From Phycisphaerales bacterium (lineage in GTDB: Bacteria; Planctomycetota; Phycisphaerae; Phycisphaerales; UBA1924): a DNA stretch of 64,000 nucleotides. Positions 7,863 to 15,772 of this stretch are shown here, one piece after another. Where the stretch lies: assembly GCA_007693785.1 (NCBI GenBank), contig RECY01000017.1:1-64000 (forward strand). Direction: 5' to 3'. How positions within the stretch are numbered: position 1 is the stretch's first letter; each line of letters opens with the position of its first letter. A program made the position numbers and the translations under genes. The notes under the pieces are model-generated. The model saw nothing but the letters and a program-made list of their open reading frames with translations, was not told where the DNA came from and searched no databases.

Positions 7863-9248
7863 TTATGCGTTCGCCCGACCCGGCGGGTCCACCTCGCGCG
7901 TCCGCTCCGCACGCGTCCGGATCCCCAGCGCGTGCATCCGCCGGCTCATCACCACAAACCCGAGCGCCCCGGCCGTCGCGAGCGCGAGGCACCCCGCGAA
8001 GACATAGCTACCGCCCCCCCGCTCCAGGGTTTCGAGCCCCTCGTACAGCGTCACCCCCGCCACCCCCGCGATCAGACCCCGCACACCGGTCAGCGTGACG
8101 TGGACCCCGCCGTAGAGCGATTCCTTGTGGCGCGGCGCAAAGTCCAGGTGCCCAAGCGTCCACGCCAGCACGCCCCCGCCGAAGGCGATGCCCGTGAAGA
8201 CCGAGTAGCCGACCAGCAGCGGCAGCACGCCGAAGCGGGCGCCGAGGAACAGGCACGCGAGGGCGGCGACGAAGACCCAAGAGTGGATCGCGCGGAAGTG
8301 GACGATGTGGGTCCGGTCGAGCAGGCGGGCCCAGAGGGGGATGGTGACCGGCATCATGATCAACGGGAGCGCGGTGGAGAGCAGGAGGCTCAGCAGGTAG
8401 TTGGCTTCAAAGCGTTCGCGGAGGGTGATCGCCAGGAGGCTGGAAGCCATGATGTTGCCGAGCCCGAGGAGAAACTGGCTGGCCATAAACATGTCGTACG
8501 CGCGGTCGTGGCGCACGACGCCGAGGAGCTTGGCGGGGTTGAAGCTGGGCGCGTTGAGCGCGTCGGCCGCCCGCTCGCGGCTCAGCAGCCTGCGGTGTGT
8601 GCGGACGCGGACCTTGCGCCATTGCCAGACGCCGCAGAACGCGAGCACCGCCCCGATCGGGAGCAGCACGCGGAACGCCCGCGGGTCGGCGTCCATCGCC
8701 ATGCCGAGCCCGAGGCTGAGGACCGCGATCATTGTGACCTGCACCGTCGCGAACTTGCCCGTGAGGCTCGCACGCCGAGCCTGCGGGTAGTTGAGCTTCC
8801 AGACGGTGCTGCGGACGCTGAGGATCCCGGCCCAGCAGGCCTTGGCGGTGAAGACCGCCGCCACGATCATGAAGAGCCCGACCAGGTTCCGCGGCGCGAA
8901 CGCGATCACGATCGCCATCGAGACGACGATCGTCTGCAGCAGCACGATGAAGCGGACCTTGTCCACCCCGTGGCTGAGCTTGACCCAGACAAAGCTGGTG
9001 ATATTCGCCAGCGCCGGGATGATCGCGAGCGTGCCGACGACGTAGTTCAAAAGCCGCGGCTCCACGCCCGCCTGCCCTTCGAACGCCAGGCGCACCAGCA
9101 CGCTGATGACCGAGCCCTCGAAGACCGCGAGCACGAACGGCAGAAAGAACGCGGCCGTCAGCTCGCGGGCGTAGTTCCGTCGCGCGATCGCGGGCACGCG
9201 GGTCGGGCGGTACGAGCCGAGGGTGTGGTGGAACGCGCCCGTCGCCAC
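7863..9248 (-). CDS. MFS-type transporter
   Basis: A polytopic inner-membrane protein of about 461 residues with some twelve hydrophobic segments in two halves, separated by a basic loop (W-R-K-V-R-V-R-T-H-R-R), typical of the major facilitator superfamily. The substrate cannot be told. The open frame continues upstream to 9740, but that part is low-complexity and contains the repeat at 9372-9470. I propose GTG 9248, giving a short cytoplasmic N terminus before the first membrane helix (FFLPFVLAVFEGSVISVLV); no strong ribosome-binding site distinguishes it. The gene is followed upstream by lepA, transcribed divergently. Confidence 0.75.
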   Translation of the reverse strand: MATGAFHHTLGSYRPTRVPAIARRNYARELTAAFFLPFVLAVFEGSVISVLVRLAFEGQAGVEPRLLNYVVGTLAIIPALANITSFVWVKLSHGVDKVRFIVLLQTIVVSMAIVIAFAPRNLVGLFMIVAAVFTAKACWAGILSVRSTVWKLNYPQARRASLTGKFATVQVTMIAVLSLGLGMAMDADPRAFRVLLPIGAVLAFCGVWQWRKVRVRTHRRLLSRERAADALNAPSFNPAKLLGVVRHDRAYDMFMASQFLLGLGNIMASSLLAITLRERFEANYLLSLLLSTALPLIMMPVTIPLWARLLDRTHIVHFRAIHSWVFVAALACLFLGARFGVLPLLVGYSVFTGIAFGGGVLAWTLGHLDFAPRHKESLYGGVHVTLTGVRGLIAGVAGVTLYEGLETLERGGGSYVFAGCLALATAGALGFVVMSRRMHALGIRTRAERTREVDPPGRANA

Positions 9249-9371
9249 GCCCCGAGCCCCGCCCGGCGGCCCGGGTGGACGTGAAGAAGACTCGGATTCC
9301 GGTGCAGGCGGCACGACAGGGCGGGGCACAAACCACGATTGCAGGCCCGGACGACGAAAGCAAGAGACCGA

Positions 9372-9470
9372 TGTGCCACTGACCTCTTCTGAGAGGTCAG
9401 TGCTCCCCAGCCTCCCCCCTCTCCCATGCTCCGCCCGGAGCACTGACCTTGCGGACAAGGTCAGTGGCAC
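9372..9470. repeat. Paired-hairpin interspersed repeat, copy 1
   Basis: The element begins TGTGCCACTGACC and ends GGTCAGTGGCAC, so the outer ends are inverted repeats. Each end is itself a hairpin: CACTGACCTC-ttct-GAGAGGTCAGTG at 9378-9401, and CACTGACCTTG-cgga-CAAGGTCAGTG at 9441-9465. The core between them is C-rich and not shared with copy 2 (55247-55396), whereas both ends are identical but for one base. Both copies lie upstream of minus-strand genes. No transposase is nearby, so it resembles a REP/MITE-type dispersed element. Confidence 0.85.
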
Positions 9471-9558
9471 GCACAGAAGCCGCGCCGGATCTGGCACTCC
9501 GGCTCTTTGTGCTTTTGGCGCTCTCCCCTCAGACCCCCTCCGTCGGCTGCGCCGACAC

Positions 9559-9580
9559 CTCCCCCGCCGGGGCGGGGGAG
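9559..9580. repeat. GC-rich hairpin upstream of lepA
   Basis: Ten-base perfect arms (CTCCCCCGCC / GGCGGGGGAG) with a two-base loop. No T tract follows on either strand, so it is not an obvious intrinsic terminator. It resembles the short GC palindromes scattered in many high-GC genomes. Confidence 0.5.
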
Positions 9581-9682
9581 GGATGAGAAACGCCGCGGTG
9601 AAGCCCCGAATCCCCCGCGGCGTATGATTCGCCGGGCCATCTCGCCCGCCCCCTCCGACACAGACAGGACCCGCACCCGCCC

Positions 9683-11551
9683 ATGAGCCAGACCCCGAAC
9701 GGAAAACCCGGCGACGCTTCCCCCACGCCGCAGGTCGCAATGCGCAACTTCTCCATCATCGCGCACATCGACCACGGCAAGAGCACCCTCGCCGACCGCC
9801 TCCTCCAAGCCACCTTCGCCGTCACCGACCGCGAGGCCCGCGAGCAGCTGCTCGACAGCATGGACCTCGAGCGCGAGCGCGGGATCACCATCAAAGCCTC
9901 GGCCGTCACCGTCATGCACACCCACGACGGGCAGCCGATGATGCTCAACTTCATCGACACCCCCGGGCACGTGGACTTCGGCTACGAGGTCTCCCGCGCG
10001 CTCAAAGCCTGCGAGGGCGCGCTGCTGGTCGTCGACGCCTCCCAGGGCGTCGAGGCGCAGACGGTCGTCAACGCCTACCTCGCGGTCGAGCAGAACCTCG
10101 AGATCATCCCCGTCCTGAACAAGATCGACCTGCCGGGGGCGCGCCCGGACGAGATCGCGATGGAGATCGAGCAGGTCCTGGGCTTCCCGGCCGAGGACTG
10201 CATCGCCGTGAGCGCCAAGACCGGGCAAGGGATCCCGGAGTTGCTGGCCGCGATCTGTGCGCGCCTGCCCTCGCCGCGCCCGCCGGTCACGCCGAAGACG
10301 CGGGCGCTGATCTTCGACGCGGTGTACGACGACTACCGCGGGGTCATCGTCTACTGCCGCGTGTTCGATGGGCGCCTCCGCACCGGCGACAAGATCCGCA
10401 TGATGGGCCTCGGGCGCACGTTCCAGGTCACCGAGCTCGGCAAGTACACGCCCAAGCCCGTCAAGGTCAAAGAGATCGGCCCGGGCGAGACGGGCTACCT
10501 CGTCGCCGCGATCAAGACGCTCAGCGACGTCCGCGTCGGCGACACCATCACGCTGGATATCGACCCAGCCAACGAGCCCCTCGCCGGCTACGAGCCCCCG
10601 CGCCAGATGGTCTTCTGCGACTTCTACCCCGCCACCACCGGCGACGCGAAGGGGGCGGACTTCGAGGAGATGCGCGACGCCGTCGAAAGGCTCAGCCTCA
10701 ACGACGCGAGCTTCACCTTCCAGGCCGTCCACTCCGAGGCGCTGGGCTTCGGCTTCCGCTGCGGCTTCCTCGGGCTCCTCCACATGGACATCGTCCAGGA
10801 ACGACTCGAACGCGAGGGCGGCATCGAGGTCGTCCAGACCGCCCCCACCGTCAGCTACGAGGTCGTCGTCCGCGGCAAGGAAGGGGTCCTCGAAACCATC
10901 GAGGTCCACAACCCCGGCGACCTGCCCGACATGGGCCAGATCGAAGAGATCCGCGAGCCCATCTGCCGACTCGAGATCATGATCCCCAACAAGTACGTCG
11001 GCGACATCATGAAGCTCTGCATGGACCGACGCGGGATCTACAAGAGCCAGTCCGTCGTCGGCGACTCGCGACAGATCCTGACCTTCGACCTGCCGCTGGC
11101 CGAGCTCATCTACGACTTCTACGACAAGCTCAAGGGCATGACCGCCGGCTACGGCACCATGGACTACGAGGTCACCCACTACCAGTCCGACCGCCTCGTC
11201 AAGGTCGACGTGCTCATCAACGGCGAGCCCGTGCAGGCGCTGAGCTTCATCGCCCACCGCGACCACGCCGAGCAGCGCGGGCGACTGCTCCTGACGCGCC
11301 TCAAGAAGCAGATCGACCGCCACAACTTCGAGATCCCCCTCCAGGCGGCGATCGGCGGCAAGATCATCGCCCGCGAGACGATCAAGGGCTTCCGCAAGGA
11401 CGTCACCGCCAAGTGCTACGGCGGCGACGTGAGCCGCAAACGCAAGCTGCTCGAAGCCCAGAAAAAGGGCAAGGCCCGCATGAAGACCGTGGGACGCGTC
11501 ACCGTCCCGCAGGAAGCCTTCATGGCCGTGCTGGACGTGGCGAACGACTGA
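9683..11551 (+). CDS. lepA: Elongation factor 4 (LepA)
   Basis: A 622-residue translational GTPase that back-translocates or remodels paused ribosomes. G-domain motifs are intact: AHIDHGKST at 27-35, DTPGH in G3, NKID in G4 and SAKTG in G5. The C-terminal LepA-specific domain (KCYGGDVSRKRKLLEAQKKG) is present, distinguishing it from EF-G. Length is close to the family norm of about 600, with a short N-terminal extension before the first conserved residue. It appears monocistronic, divergent from the MFS gene and followed by a long imperfect palindrome. Bacterial distribution is near universal, so nothing suggests recent transfer. Confidence 0.97.
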   Translation: MSQTPNGKPGDASPTPQVAMRNFSIIAHIDHGKSTLADRLLQATFAVTDREAREQLLDSMDLERERGITIKASAVTVMHTHDGQPMMLNFIDTPGHVDFGYEVSRALKACEGALLVVDASQGVEAQTVVNAYLAVEQNLEIIPVLNKIDLPGARPDEIAMEIEQVLGFPAEDCIAVSAKTGQGIPELLAAICARLPSPRPPVTPKTRALIFDAVYDDYRGVIVYCRVFDGRLRTGDKIRMMGLGRTFQVTELGKYTPKPVKVKEIGPGETGYLVAAIKTLSDVRVGDTITLDIDPANEPLAGYEPPRQMVFCDFYPATTGDAKGADFEEMRDAVERLSLNDASFTFQAVHSEALGFGFRCGFLGLLHMDIVQERLEREGGIEVVQTAPTVSYEVVVRGKEGVLETIEVHNPGDLPDMGQIEEIREPICRLEIMIPNKYVGDIMKLCMDRRGIYKSQSVVGDSRQILTFDLPLAELIYDFYDKLKGMTAGYGTMDYEVTHYQSDRLVKVDVLINGEPVQALSFIAHRDHAEQRGRLLLTRLKKQIDRHNFEIPLQAAIGGKIIARETIKGFRKDVTAKCYGGDVSRKRKLLEAQKKGKARMKTVGRVTVPQEAFMAVLDVAND

Positions 11552-11885
11552 GGAAGGCACTAGGGACTAGGCATTGCACTAGGGCGGATCGGAACCGGAA
11601 GCTTCCGGTCCCAATCCGCCGTATTGCCTAGTGCCCAATACCTGGTGCCTATTGCCTCGCTCCCTGCCAGCTCATTGCCGAGAAAATGCGATCATTTATC
11701 GAGAAAACACATCGATTGCGCGATCATTTGTCTACAGTTTGCTAAAATCAAGTCCGTCGATGTGCGGTGAAGCAAGTGTGGCGTGGCGTTCTGCCACCCG
11801 TGCGGCTTCCGAGGGCTGGCCCCGCATCGGCATGACGTGGGCATATGCCGTGTCGAGCAAAACCCTGACCTCAGGAGGGATCATC
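11552..11885. other. Leader and upstream region of the methyltransferase gene
   Basis: After the palindrome comes a less GC-rich stretch in which C-G-A-G-A-A-A-A (11679-11686; 11700-11707) and GCGATCATTT (11688-11697; 11720-11729) each occur twice in the same orientation, possibly an operator. A TAAAAT hexamer is at 11743-11748, but no clear -35 accompanies it. The probable leader contains a small hairpin (GTGGC-gttct-GCCAC). I compared it with SAM and SAH riboswitches and found no match. Confidence 0.4.
11556..11649. repeat. Long imperfect palindrome between lepA and the methyltransferase gene
   Basis: Centred on an AAGCTT, the core arms GGCGGAT-x-GG-x-ACCGGAAG and CTTCCGGT-x-CC-x-ATCCGCC pair closely; outer arms made of G-G-C-A-C-T-A-G-G and C-C-T-A-G-T-G-C-C units pair imperfectly. 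It could act as a hairpin protecting or ending the lepA transcript, though there is no T tract. The GGCACTAGGCA motif also occurs near 16002, so the outer arms may be a dispersed repeat. Confidence 0.6.
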
Positions 11886-12764
11886 ATGTCTTTTGAACCA
11901 ACCGTCTCGAACCCGGAAACCGCCACCCCGCTGACCCCGGTGGAGGTCCACCCGCGCGAGCTGCTGGAGGGTGAAAACCGCTCAATCGCGGAGATCGAGG
12001 CGATCGGGCGACAGATCCGTGTCGCCTTTCCGCCCCGCTCTCGCGATCTCGAGCAGGACGAGGAGTGGTTCGTCTTCGACGCTGGCGAGGGCTGGCAGGA
12101 GATGCGCTTGCACGACTACGACGCGCTCTTCCCGGTGCAGGGCCTCTACGAGCGCGTGGTGTACGACGTTTTCCGCTGCGACAGCCCCCCGGTGATCCGC
12201 GACCTGCTCGGCGAGGCGGTGGACGCGGGCGAGATCGACCCGCTCCGGGCGCGGGTGCTCGATCTCGGGGCCGGCAACGGGCACATGGCGGCCCGCCTGC
12301 GCGAGATCGGCTTCCGCCACTTCGTCGGCGTCGATCTCTCGTCCCCCGCTCGCGAGGCCGCCGAACGCGACTTCCCCAGCCTCTACCGGGCCTACGCCGT
12401 GGGCGACTTGCTGAACCTGCCCCCCGAGGAAGCCCCGAAGGTGGACGACGAGCCGTTCCAGGCGATGACCTGCGTCGCGGCCCTCGGGTTCGGCGACATC
12501 CCCCCGAGCGTCTTCGCCGCCGCGGTCAACCGCGTGGAGGACGGCGGGAAGATCGTCTTCACCCTCCGGAGCGACTTCGTAGACACCGACGACCGCTCCG
12601 GCTTCGCGGGCTTGATCTCGGCGCTGGTGGAGCGCGACGCGTTCACCGATCTGCGGCGGAAGTCGTACACGCACCGGATCAACGCCGCCGGCGTCCCGAT
12701 CGAGTACACCGCCTTCTGCGCCACTAAGACCCGCGACATCACGCCGGACGAAATCCCCGCGTAA
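11886..12764 (+). CDS. Class I SAM-dependent methyltransferase
   Basis: A 292-residue cytoplasmic protein. Motif I VLDLGAGNGHMAARL begins at residue 124 and is followed by an acidic motif II (F-V-G-V-D-L-S) and a G-G-K-I-V-F-T-L strand, as in class I methyltransferases. The 120 residues ahead of the fold are not recognised; C-terminal residues resemble small-molecule methylases that end in a T-H-R-I/Y-T-A-F-C beta-hairpin. The substrate is unknown. The start is well fixed by AGGAGGG at 11872-11878 before ATG 11886; the frame upstream is spurious. It is convergent with the TetR gene. Confidence 0.85.
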   Translation: MSFEPTVSNPETATPLTPVEVHPRELLEGENRSIAEIEAIGRQIRVAFPPRSRDLEQDEEWFVFDAGEGWQEMRLHDYDALFPVQGLYERVVYDVFRCDSPPVIRDLLGEAVDAGEIDPLRARVLDLGAGNGHMAARLREIGFRHFVGVDLSSPAREAAERDFPSLYRAYAVGDLLNLPPEEAPKVDDEPFQAMTCVAALGFGDIPPSVFAAAVNRVEDGGKIVFTLRSDFVDTDDRSGFAGLISALVERDAFTDLRRKSYTHRINAAGVPIEYTAFCATKTRDITPDEIPA

Positions 12765-12803
12765 TCGGTCCCCCCGCACAACCAGAGCCTTGCGAGCCCC
12801 GCT

Positions 12804-13433
12804 TCAGGCCCGCAGCCCATGGGTGAGGAGCGTCTCGAGCGCCTCACCCACCGCTCGGCGGGCCCCGACCTTGTCGGCCGAGCGGGCGATGCACATCGCC
12901 CCCTGGTCGAGCGCGCCCATCAGCAGAAAAGTCGTCGTCTCGGCCGGGATCGGCTTCAGCTCGCCCGCGTCGATCACCGCCTGCACCGACTGACGCAGGC
13001 ACTGATAACACAGGTCGTCCTCTCGCCACTTCGCCCATCCGAACACCGCGGGGGCGTCCAGAAGCAGGATCTGACGCACCACCGGGTCCTCGCACAGATC
13101 CAGATACGCGTGACACTCGCCCACGAGACGCGCCCACGGCGTCTTCGCCGCCTCACCCCGCGCCCGCACACGCGCGACCAGTTCCGACCGCAGCTCCGCG
13201 ACCACCGCTCCGAAGACGTCCGCCTTGTCGGCAAACTGGTAGTACAGGGCGCCCCGGGTCACCCCGGCCGCCGACACCAAATCCTCCGTCCCCGTCGCGG
13301 CATACCCGCGTTCGGCAAACATGGCCCGGGCCGCCGCCAGCAGCTCGGCCCGCGTCCGAAGACGCTGCGCCGCCTTCCGGGTCGGACCCTTGACGACTTC
13401 AACCGACGGGATTGACTCGATGGCGTGCGTCAT
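12804..13433 (-). CDS. TetR/AcrR-family transcriptional regulator
   Basis: A 209-residue repressor. Residues 24-72 form the TetR helix-turn-helix (R-A-E-L-L-A-A-A-R-A-M-F-A-E-R-G-Y, then S-A-A-G-V-T-R-G-A-L-Y-Y-Q-F), followed by an all-helical ligand domain. The region beyond residue 120 contains several cysteines and W-A-K-W, but no ligand can be inferred. It probably represses itself through the palindrome at 13450-13465. Its regulated target is not adjacent on the divergent side, where more than a kilobase lacks a recognised gene. The upstream methyltransferase is convergent and not obviously controlled by it. Confidence 0.9.
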   Translation of the reverse strand: MTHAIESIPSVEVVKGPTRKAAQRLRTRAELLAAARAMFAERGYAATGTEDLVSAAGVTRGALYYQFADKADVFGAVVAELRSELVARVRARGEAAKTPWARLVGECHAYLDLCEDPVVRQILLLDAPAVFGWAKWREDDLCYQCLRQSVQAVIDAGELKPIPAETTTFLLMGALDQGAMCIARSADKVGARRAVGEALETLLTHGLRA

Positions 13434-13449
13434 GTACAGTGTGCCCGAA

Positions 13450-13465
13450 ACGTAAACCTTTACGT
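13450..13465. promoter_or_regulatory. Probable TetR-family operator
   Basis: ACGTAAA-cc-TTTACGT is a palindrome with seven-base arms, 17 bases ahead of the TetR start. A further half-site TTACGTAC lies at 13502-13509. On the minus strand a TTGAAT (-35 like) and GATAAT (-10 like) lie between them, 15 bases apart, so a repressor bound here would cover the promoter. Spacing and location fit autoregulation; binding itself is inferred. Confidence 0.6.
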
Positions 13466-13891
13466 ACGGGATTATCCCCTATATCCTTCACATTCAACGA
13501 CTTACGTACAGAGTGTGTCATTCTGACCCCCGCTGCGAAGGGGGTCGTCGGAGCCTGTCAGCGGGCGTGTATGGAAACTCGGAATACTTTGCATCAGGAG
13601 TTCGGCACGAGTCATTGGGGCGGAAACCCTGATATCGCGGGAATCGTGAAAAATCAGGGTCCGAGCCCATTTGGGGCTCGCCAACGCAGTAGGATGCATC
13701 CGTAACGATTGTTGCACCACGCTTTGAAGCAACGAGCGGGTGCCGAATGAATCCGGGGATCGCATCACAAGCGTTCTCCCGCTATGATCCGAGCAGACCG
13801 ATACGGGACACAACCCGAGCACGTCCGCTTTCCAAACGCCCGCCTAAGCCTTTCGGCCGAAGCGAGCACCCATCCCAAGCCCATCCCTCTG

Positions 13892-13930
13892 GCGGGGGGT
13901 TTCGCTTTGCGAGCCCCCCGCTCTTTTTTT
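13892..13930 (+). terminator. Strong intrinsic terminator without an assigned gene
   Basis: GCGGGGGG (13892-13899) pairs with CCCCCCGC (13914-13921), extended by an inner CGC/GCG, and is followed by TCTTTTTTT. This is a textbook Rho-independent terminator on the plus strand. The only plus-strand sequence upstream for several hundred bases is non-coding, so it probably ends a small RNA. Confidence 0.8.
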
Positions 13931-14158
13931 GCCTGGACGCCCCCTCCCTCAGGGGCGTGCGGCTCGTGATGCGCGGGCCGAACACGCGTGACGATGCTCG
14001 CTCGCTGTAGCGCAACAAGAATTAAGCCCGTCCTGATAGGGTTTGTTTCCACGTTTGCCACGAAAACCTCAAGCGAAGCCGAATTGAAGCAAAGCCACGG
14101 CGCTCAAGCAGGTCGTCCTGCCCGGTTGACGTCTGGGGTGGGCGCGATACAGTCTGCC

Positions 14159-14427
14159 CGCTTCAGGTGTCCGCGGGCCTCGGCCTGCGGGTGAAAATGG
14201 GAAGTGTGGTGCAAGACCACCGCGGACGCGCCGCCGTGACGGGCGAGACCGCGGGTCCCCCACCCTGCCTGGCTTTCAGGCCCCGACGCCCCCGCTGCAA
14301 CGGCGAGGCTCGGGCGGGAGCCGCGAACGGCACGGGTGCGGCACAGGCCACTGCTCGGGCGTCGTCCTGACGCCGGGTGGGAAGGCCGGACCCTGCGGGC
14401 CCGGAGCCGGAAGACCTGCCCGAAGCG
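14159..14427 (+). ncRNA. Cobalamin (adenosylcobalamin-class) riboswitch
   Basis: All core blocks of the B12 riboswitch occur in order: AGGTG at 14165, GGGAAGTGTGGTGCAAGACC at about 14199, GCGCCGCCGTGA (the C-C-G-C-x-A-C-T-G-T region), GCCACTG at 14347, GGGAAGGC at about 14379, and A-G-C-C-G-G-A-A-G-A-C-C-T-G-C-C ending at 14420. The closing P1 helix is visible as CGCTTC (14159-14164) with GAAGCG (14422-14427). Peripheral stems are GC-rich and enlarged. Downstream, before the gene at 14693, lie further hairpins (e.g. 14581-14611) but no U tract, so control is probably at translation initiation. Confidence 0.92.
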
Positions 14428-14580
14428 TGTCGTGACGGCCCTCGCGATTCAGGGCGTCGGCGGCGGTCGCTGCGCGCCCTCGGCCTGGTTCCCGCTCCCG
14501 GCATTGGTTCCGCACGTTTCCCCCGGCCTTCTCGCCGGCTCGGTGCGCACCACCCTTGGCGATGGCTGTCGAAAAGCAGA

Positions 14581-14611
14581 GCCCCTCCGCGCCGCGTCGG
14601 CGCGAAGGGGC
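14581..14611 (+). promoter_or_regulatory. Hairpin in the riboswitch expression platform region
   Basis: GCCCC-t-CCGCGCC pairs with GGCGCG-aa-GGGGC around a GCGT loop. It lies between the riboswitch core and the ribosome-binding site of the gene at 14693 and may be one of the alternative structures. No T tract follows. The assignment to a switch mechanism is inference from position. Confidence 0.4.
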
Positions 14612-14692
14612 GATCCGAGGGCCGCCCCCGCGAAACGGGGCGCGACAACGCAGCGGCGCGGCTTGTGTGCGCCGGGAAACTGGAAGGACCGC

Positions 14693-15550
14693 ATGGAACA
14701 TCACATGGATCAGGGTCGCGCGAGGGCCGCCGGGCTCGTTCGGGCGGGTTGGATCGGCACCGCTGCGGCACTCGCGATCGGGGCGTCGGCCACGGCGCAC
14801 ACGCCCTTTGCGGTCGAGGTCACCGAGTACATCGTCGGGAGCGGCGTCAACCCCGCGTTCACAGACTCCAACTCGGCGCTCGGCTCACCCTCACGCTTCA
14901 CCGGCATCCCGGCCGGGTTCCCAAGCGTTGTCAGCCCCTTCAGCGCCCCCTTCGACAACGACCAGCTTGTCCAGATCGGCGAGGGCGGCAGCCTCACACT
15001 CCGCCTCGGCACCCGCGCCTGGAACGACCCGAGCAACCCCTTCGGCGTCGACCTCATCGTCTTCGGCAACGGCAGCCTCATCGACACCGCCTTCCCCAAC
15101 GGCGTCGCCGGCACCCCCGCGGCCGCCTTCGGGCTCGACCCGATGGTCGTCGAGGTCAGCGCCAACGGCGTCGACTTCATCAGCCTCGGGACCTTCACCG
15201 AAGGCCTCTTCCCCACCATGGGCTTCCAGGACGGCGGCCCGTTCGACAGCACGCCCGGCTCGGTCCCGACCAGCTTCACCACCCCCGTCAACCCAGCGCT
15301 CACGCTCGCCGATTTCAGCGGGCTCGACATGGACGGCATCCGTGCGCTCTACAACGGCTCCGGCGGTGGGACGCCGATCGACATCGCCGCCAGCGGGCTC
15401 GACTTTGTCGATTACATCCGCATCGTCAACCCGCTGGGCAGCGGGATCACGGTCGAGATCGACGCGGTCTCGGTCGTGCCGACGCCGGGCGGGGGCGTCG
15501 TGATTATGCTCGCGGGCCTCGCCTGCACCGCGAGGCGTCGTCGCGCCTGA
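14693..15550 (+). CDS. B12-riboswitch-controlled surface protein with PEP-CTERM-like anchor
   Basis: A 285-residue exported protein: basic N terminus, hydrophobic 15-38 ending A-T-A-H, a beta-rich body and a C-terminal VPTPGGGVVIMLAGLACTARR sorting tail typical of exosortase substrates. The body contains G-E-G-G-S-L-T-L-R-L-G, N-D-P-S-N-P-F-G-V-D and LIVFGNG, features of a family of planctomycete surface proteins whose function I cannot name. The start follows GGAAGGA and lies 266 bases after a complete cobalamin riboswitch, so expression should fall when B12 is plentiful. A role in capturing corrinoids at the surface is a reasonable inference, not shown. A BFD-like ferredoxin gene follows. 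Confidence 0.8.
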   Translation: MEHHMDQGRARAAGLVRAGWIGTAAALAIGASATAHTPFAVEVTEYIVGSGVNPAFTDSNSALGSPSRFTGIPAGFPSVVSPFSAPFDNDQLVQIGEGGSLTLRLGTRAWNDPSNPFGVDLIVFGNGSLIDTAFPNGVAGTPAAAFGLDPMVVEVSANGVDFISLGTFTEGLFPTMGFQDGGPFDSTPGSVPTSFTTPVNPALTLADFSGLDMDGIRALYNGSGGGTPIDIAASGLDFVDYIRIVNPLGSGITVEIDAVSVVPTPGGGVVIMLAGLACTARRRRA

Positions 15551-15772
15551 GGCGCGAGACGTGATCGACGCTTGGCCGGATCTGCAAACCACACGCCGTC
15601 GCCCGCGGGAACGCGGGCGCCGGCGATTCCGAAGCATGTGCGCACGGGAAGCATGTGCGCACGGATCGTTGGATAGGCGCTGGCCGAGGCGGGTCGAGTG
15701 CAACACCGGGCGGCGACCGGGGGTTTCACTATGGGAGGGGCGTATGGGCGGAATGATACAGGGGCCTGACCG
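15551..15772. other. Spacer between surface protein and ferredoxin genes with a tandem repeat
   Basis: The 222-bp spacer contains two perfect, adjacent 17-bp units GAAGCATGTGCGCACGG (15631-15647 and 15648-15664). Each includes the palindrome GTGCGCAC. No terminator separates the two genes, so they may be co-transcribed, but a local promoter is not excluded. Confidence 0.6.

Larger units (their letters stand above)
9249..9682. other. Divergent intergenic region with repeats between the MFS gene and lepA
   Basis: This 434-bp region holds the paired-hairpin repeat (9372-9470) and two GC hairpins: GTCGG-ctgcg-CCGAC at 9543-9555 and CTCCCCCGCC-gg-GGCGGGGGAG at 9559-9580. No clear sigma-70 promoter was seen for either flanking gene. 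Confidence 0.6.
13434..14158. other. Long non-coding stretch upstream of the cobalamin riboswitch
   Basis: Between the TetR gene and the riboswitch no open frame shows convincing protein features. The region contains the TetR operator and promoter, a small GAGCCC-attt-GGGGCTC hairpin near 13660, and a strong intrinsic terminator at 13892-13930 that no recognised plus-strand gene explains. A small RNA ending there is possible. Confidence 0.5.

Noticed and set aside
7863-9740. N-terminal extension of the MFS protein through the repeat
   Set aside because: Residues from the repeat and C-rich region are low-complexity and precede the first membrane helix; a start near 9248 is more natural.
9461-11560. 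Long minus-strand reading frame opposite lepA
   Set aside because: A shadow of LepA with acidic low-complexity translation and no family features.
11750-11885. Possible SAM or SAH riboswitch ahead of the methyltransferase
   Set aside because: Hairpins exist, but the conserved blocks of SAM-I, SAM-II and SAH riboswitches were not found.
13747-14010. Small open frames in the region before the riboswitch
   Set aside because: They overlap the intrinsic terminator, lack ribosome-binding sites and show no protein-like pattern.
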